Position numbers and translations under genes: made by a program. A stretch of DNA of 64,000 nt from Petasospora fabianii (taxonomy: Eukaryota > Ascomycota > Saccharomycetes > Phaffomycetales > Wickerhamomycetaceae), in contig CP048716.1 of NCBI GenBank assembly GCA_022641835.1, positions 1 through 64,000 of the forward strand. The letters run 5' to 3'. The notes beneath the pieces are model-generated. The model had not been told where the DNA came from, ran no database searches, and worked only from the letters and a program-made list of their open reading frames with translations. Shown here piece after piece: positions 60,122 to 64,000 of this stretch; positions within the stretch are counted from its first letter, which is position 1; each line of letters starts with the position of its first letter.

Positions 60122-63100
60122 TTATGAAATCTGGCTCAAACAAGTGTTCATCTCTTCCTCTGTCAATGCCTTAATGTAAAGACACTTACTCAACACCTCA
60201 TCGTTGTACTCCATTCTGTATAAAGTGGACCACTGAATACATTGGATCAAGGATCTCACAATCTTGGATGTGTGCTTGAATTTACCAAAGTTGATCAATT
60301 CACCCTGGACACTGCGCTTCTCCTTGTTGAAGATCAAGTCGGACAAGTAGAGACCAAGGAATGGAACACATCCCAATGATGGCTTGATCTTGTTCAGCTC
60401 AATTCTCAAATTCATAAAGTTCTTCAATGGCGATGAGATCGATTCTAGGTTCTTGAAGATCAAAATGTCACCCGGCTCAACAATTCTCCATGTCTCCTTC
60501 AACTTCATCACCTTATCAGAGCCCAGAGCGAGCAAGATTTGCATCAACGTAGAGAAGTTCTGTAAAGTTTTACAGTGCTGGGCAACATGAATAAATCTCT
60601 GGATAGTCAATTTTCTCAACTGGATGTCCTTGGTCAATAAGACTTCCGAAATGATCCAGTTAACAGTGAGATTGAACCTGGAAACACACAAGTCAACACC
60701 TTGGATATCCTGGTTCTGAACAAGAAGTTCAAGCCAGCTGTTGATAGGAACAAGCTTCTCAGATTCCCACTTCAACTCAACGAGCTCTTTCCAATCAATT
60801 TCTAGCAGAGCATCCTTCTCAATTAAAGTCAACTGCTCGGCAAGAGTCTTGGAGTCAAAATTCAAAATAAATGAAACATGATGCTCACTGTTCGACACCT
60901 GCAAGATCTCACTTGTAATCTTATGGCTCAACAACAATTCCAACAAGATTCTTGAACCACTCTCATCAAACTTGATCTCCTTCTGTTGCACTGGAGTCAG
61001 GGCAAACAACTTGGTCTTGCGCCTCTGGTGAATCACAGCGCTCTCCCTCTTGCCCTTTATAGGAGTACGAATACTCAAGTTTTCAACCTGCTTGCTCAAC
61101 TCAGCGGTATCAACCGAAGACCCTGAAGCAGGTGTGCTCGTTCTCTGAGTAGTCTCACCTTTTCTCTTACTCTTTTTGTACTGGCCCTCAAGCTTCTGGA
61201 GGGCAGCATTAATGGGATCAGCCTGATAGGACTCGTCGGAGATGGCAGCAAGTTCAGCAATGGCATCACTATCAACACCAGGGTATGGCACTTGGAAGTC
61301 CTCAGAGTCGATAGTTTGAACAGTATACTCAGGTGTATCGGTGGCGTTAGAAGCACTAGATTGGCGAGGAGTGATCATACCAGTGATTCCTGTGACGAGT
61401 CCATCATCATCAGACTTCTCAGAAACGTCTTGCTCATGTCCGTCATTTACTTTCACGAGACTGTTGCTTCTCTTGTCACTGAAAATGGAATCATCGGAGC
61501 TAGAGACCCTGTGTACTTTCACGGAACGTTGGTACAAATGGGAGAGACGCTTGTCTTCATGGCCAATTGGAGAGTGAGATGCAGTGGAGATGGAGGTGTT
61601 GGAGATGCGTTTGAAAGATGGGACGCGGTTCAAATTGAGGGAGCCAGTAGATGGAACAGCTGGTGGGAAAGAGCCATGTGACTCAAGCTTCTGGTACACC
61701 ATCTGGTGGTGGTCTTCATTAATTGCCTTAATTGGAGAAATCTGTGGAGTAGAGGAGATGAGACCTTCATCATGTGTTGGCGTGCTTGGCTCATTTTCAG
61801 CAACAATTGCGTCACTATGGTTGGGACCGCTGGTGTCAATCTCTGGCACATTGGTCTCATCATCGTCCGGCTCTTCGTATGTTGAGACAAAGGAGTCAAT
61901 GTCGTCATAGTCTGAAACCTGGGAGTGGACACTCTGGCTTGGAGATAACATACTCTGCTCTTCCTGAGAGTCATGGAAGCTATCAACACTTGGGTTAGCT
62001 GAAGAGTAAGGCGAACCAGCAACAACCATATGAGTGTCTTGAGCAGCATTCTCAGCTGATCTCCCTTGGGCGATTGAGTCGTTTTGACTAGCTTCTTGGG
62101 TCTCTGGAGAGGCAACTATAGCGGTATCTATTTCAGCCTCCGAGGTAGATTCAGGGACAACTGTAGAAGCAGACTCAATGGCGATTGCGGTCTTCTCAGC
62201 AGGAACCTCTTGGGCCTCCGGTGTCAGAAAATCCTGATCAACATGCTGCGGGACCACATTTTCATCACCAAGGATGTTCTTAACATCATGCACTTGCTCT
62301 TCATCAGGTACTGTCGTGTGAACAGCACCATCTGTAGCACTACTTTGATCATGATGATCTGGTGTGCTTTCCGAAAGGATAGAAGTTGGGAACGTATCCA
62401 ATGTCCTATCATCCTGTCCTTCATTACTCTCGAATTCAAACCTTTCATTATCGGCATCTTGGGAAATGTTGTAGTCTGGAGACGGTGTCGCCTCAGAATT
62501 CTCAAAGTTGAAGTCTCTGAGATTGTCCTTACCGCCTCTCTTCTTCAAAGCAGCCTCAGCATTACTTAAATGGAGATTACGGGCACGATTCTGGGTGGAG
62601 TACATGGAGTCGTATGAGATGTAGCTCTTGCATGATCTTGTCTCAGATTCCATGAGTTGTTGAAGAGAGATGACACTCTTGGAAATATTGGAGATGGTCT
62701 CACAGATGTTCATGTTATCAATGTTGGAACCTGCTTTGAGCACCTCTTTAGATCCTGGAAGGGTGAAATCAAACGTGTTCCTGATATCCTCGTGACCAGC
62801 AATAGAGCTGTGTCGACTGATGATCTCATTATGGAACCTCACCAGATATTCAACCTCATCAATGGTTCTGGCACAGAGTATATCAAACTTACCCAGAGCA
62901 AGCTTCTCGAGCTCCTCGGAGGTTGGTTTGGCAACCGATACCACGGATTGCATGAACTTTTCAACGTATGGAGTGGTTTGGAGTTTGGCCTTATTATTAG
63001 TGTGGAGGTGGAACGTCTTCATCCAGTGCTCAATCAAAGGCTTGAGACCCTTCGGTTGTGGCTTGGTTGGGGGAGGAAGCGGCACGACGAGTTCCATCTT

Positions 63101-64000
63101 CTTCACCGGTGTTGGTGGGAGAACTTTCGTTAGTGTCGAGTTTTTAGGGAATCGACGGTCATCCTTGATAATGTTTCTGGTCTTTGGGTGAAGCACGGAG
63201 AGAAGTGGAATGTACAACGGGTCTGATGGCGATCTTGGTGAGACAGGTGATGTAGGTGAGCGTGATGATGATGGGAACGGTGGTGCAGTGATTGAGGGTG
63301 ATTCTAAAGACCTCTGTGCGATGATACTCAGTCTCAGGTTGGAGTTTTTTGGGTTGAGAAAGATATTTGGCTTGCGTGTCTGAGCGAGGGACGGCAGTGG
63401 GATGGGCAGTTTGTGGACAACGTTCATGTCGTATGTGGATAGCATCATGGAGTTTCTTGTTACTGGGTCATTTTGTTGTGAGAGAGCCATTACCGAAAGT
63501 CTCTTGTTTCGTGTGCTTTGTGGACCAATCTTGAGATCTAAATGGTAATAATCTGCTGATTCAACCTTCTCATTCCAGGATTTGTTGCAGCATTCAGTCC
63601 ATGTTTTCTTCAAGCTGCCAACGACACGTTGGACGAAAAGTTCCTCGTGCCTGAGACCATTGATCTCCTGCACAAACAAATCTCTCAATTCCTCAGATGA
63701 AAGGTAATCCTCAGTGAAGTAGTTCATGAGCCAATGTCTTATCACAACAAAGGTTCTCACGAGTGTCAACTTGCCCGTGTTCTGCCTTTGTTCATGAGCC
63801 TCATCATCGATACCTTTGAGACACCATCGGATCCTCAGCAGTAGCAGCCTCAGAAGTGTCCTCTGTGAGATGAACGAGCGATATACGAGGAAGAAGTCGG
63901 CGGTAAACTGATAGTCGATCTCCGTGGGCGTTGTGAGATTGGATATCAGGGATATAATGTCAAGGTAGTTGCCCTCTTTGTCCTTGTTTGTGCTCGGTGT
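60122..64000 (-). CDS. LTE1: Lte1-type guanine nucleotide exchange factor homologue, 5' end cut by the window
   Basis: Mitotic-exit regulator with Ras-GEF-like domains, acting at the bud cortex upstream of Tem1 in S. cerevisiae. The visible 1292 codons start inside the RasGEF N-terminal module (SLISNLTTPTEIDYQFTADF, then FLVYRSFISQRT), continuous with the frame that runs to the edge. A long disordered S/T/E/D-rich middle follows (about 350-900 of the visible part, with many SP/TP sites), then a C-terminal RasGEF catalytic domain (SRFNLTVNWIISEVLL, QRFIHVAQHCKTLQNFSTLM, PCVPFLGLYLSDLIF-type GCVPFLGLYLSDLIF block). S. cerevisiae Lte1 is 1435 aa. The N terminus lies beyond position 64000. Cdc25-type GEFs have an SH3 domain, which is not visible here but could lie outside. 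Confidence 0.9.
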   Translation of the reverse strand, partial: TPSTNKDKEGNYLDIISLISNLTTPTEIDYQFTADFFLVYRSFISQRTLLRLLLLRIRWCLKGIDDEAHEQRQNTGKLTLVRTFVVIRHWLMNYFTEDYLSSEELRDLFVQEINGLRHEELFVQRVVGSLKKTWTECCNKSWNEKVESADYYHLDLKIGPQSTRNKRLSVMALSQQNDPVTRNSMMLSTYDMNVVHKLPIPLPSLAQTRKPNIFLNPKNSNLRLSIIAQRSLESPSITAPPFPSSSRSPTSPVSPRSPSDPLYIPLLSVLHPKTRNIIKDDRRFPKNSTLTKVLPPTPVKKMELVVPLPPPTKPQPKGLKPLIEHWMKTFHLHTNNKAKLQTTPYVEKFMQSVVSVAKPTSEELEKLALGKFDILCARTIDEVEYLVRFHNEIISRHSSIAGHEDIRNTFDFTLPGSKEVLKAGSNIDNMNICETISNISKSVISLQQLMESETRSCKSYISYDSMYSTQNRARNLHLSNAEAALKKRGGKDNLRDFNFENSEATPSPDYNISQDADNERFEFESNEGQDDRTLDTFPTSILSESTPDHHDQSSATDGAVHTTVPDEEQVHDVKNILGDENVVPQHVDQDFLTPEAQEVPAEKTAIAIESASTVVPESTSEAEIDTAIVASPETQEASQNDSIAQGRSAENAAQDTHMVVAGSPYSSANPSVDSFHDSQEEQSMLSPSQSVHSQVSDYDDIDSFVSTYEEPDDDETNVPEIDTSGPNHSDAIVAENEPSTPTHDEGLISSTPQISPIKAINEDHHQMVYQKLESHGSFPPAVPSTGSLNLNRVPSFKRISNTSISTASHSPIGHEDKRLSHLYQRSVKVHRVSSSDDSIFSDKRSNSLVKVNDGHEQDVSEKSDDDGLVTGITGMITPRQSSASNATDTPEYTVQTIDSEDFQVPYPGVDSDAIAELAAISDESYQADPINAALQKLEGQYKKSKRKGETTQRTSTPASGSSVDTAELSKQVENLSIRTPIKGKRESAVIHQRRKTKLFALTPVQQKEIKFDESGSRILLELLLSHKITSEILQVSNSEHHVSFILNFDSKTLAEQLTLIEKDALLEIDWKELVELKWESEKLVPINSWLELLVQNQDIQGVDLCVSRFNLTVNWIISEVLLTKDIQLRKLTIQRFIHVAQHCKTLQNFSTLMQILLALGSDKVMKLKETWRIVEPGDILIFKNLESISSPLKNFMNLRIELNKIKPSLGCVPFLGLYLSDLIFNKEKRSVQGELINFGKFKHTSKIVRSLIQCIQWSTLYRMEYNDEVLSKCLYIKALTEEEMNTCLSQIS

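Noticed and set aside
1-64000. LTR elements, DNA transposons, CRISPR arrays, rRNA
   Set aside because: No reverse transcriptase, integrase or transposase segments, long terminal repeats, regular spacer arrays or rRNA sequence were found by reading the window.

Overview
The window is nuclear chromosomal DNA of a budding yeast (Saccharomycotina). Genes are compact, mostly intronless and on both strands. Introns sit near the 5' ends of genes and have yeast signals (GTATGT, GTGAGT or GTACGT donors; TACTAAC or close branch sites). Nearly every product is a recognisable yeast protein. CTG codons fall at invariant leucines (for example twice in the YPT1 G-domain start), so this is not a CUG-Ser or CUG-Ala species. 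Together with moderate GC this fits a lineage such as Phaffomycetaceae or Pichiaceae; that placement is inference. No rRNA, CRISPR array, LTR element or other mobile element was seen. Layout: 0-10.7 kb carries SUR1/CSH1-type mannosyltransferase, TUB2 (two tiny 5' exons), an intron-split CYSTM protein, a DUF2075-type ATPase, a GNPAT/PlsB-like acyltransferase and POM33/PER33. 11-25 kb carries PSD1, DCD1, YPT1, ENV10/SND2, RPC10, SKO1, FMP41, a coiled-coil protein, UPF3, THP1 and SIT4. 26-39.5 kb carries ARG1, RFA2 (7-nt first exon), a Zn2Cys6 regulator, CWC21, an orphan gene, and two GT15 mannosyltransferases flanking ZIM17. 39.8-54.5 kb carries three tRNA genes (Val-AAC twice, Ile-AAU once), a GAS4-type glucanosyltransferase with a possibly alternative spliced tail, an F-box protein, RPS22 with a 5'UTR intron and an intronic H/ACA snoRNA (snR44 counterpart), TTI1, an Mpv17/PMP22 protein, CCC1, RSA3 and a secreted PEBP protein. 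54.5-60.1 kb is a gene-poor stretch holding only a 54-aa secreted-peptide gene and a possible spliced micro-ORF. LTE1 runs off the right edge. The genes are not an operon-like system; they are housekeeping neighbours. Recurring themes are cell-wall and glycan synthesis (SUR1, two GT15 enzymes, GAS4-like), lipid synthesis (PSD1, acyltransferase), RNA surveillance, export and splicing (UPF3, THP1, CWC21), and DNA replication or dNTP genes with MBF-type ACGCGT promoter elements (DCD1, RFA2). The observations most worth a second look are the GAS4-like 3' end, where one stop codon overlaps a branch-point-like sequence and a GPI-type tail lies in frame beyond it; the RPS22 intron pair with snR44; and the two unannotated small-peptide candidates in the desert.
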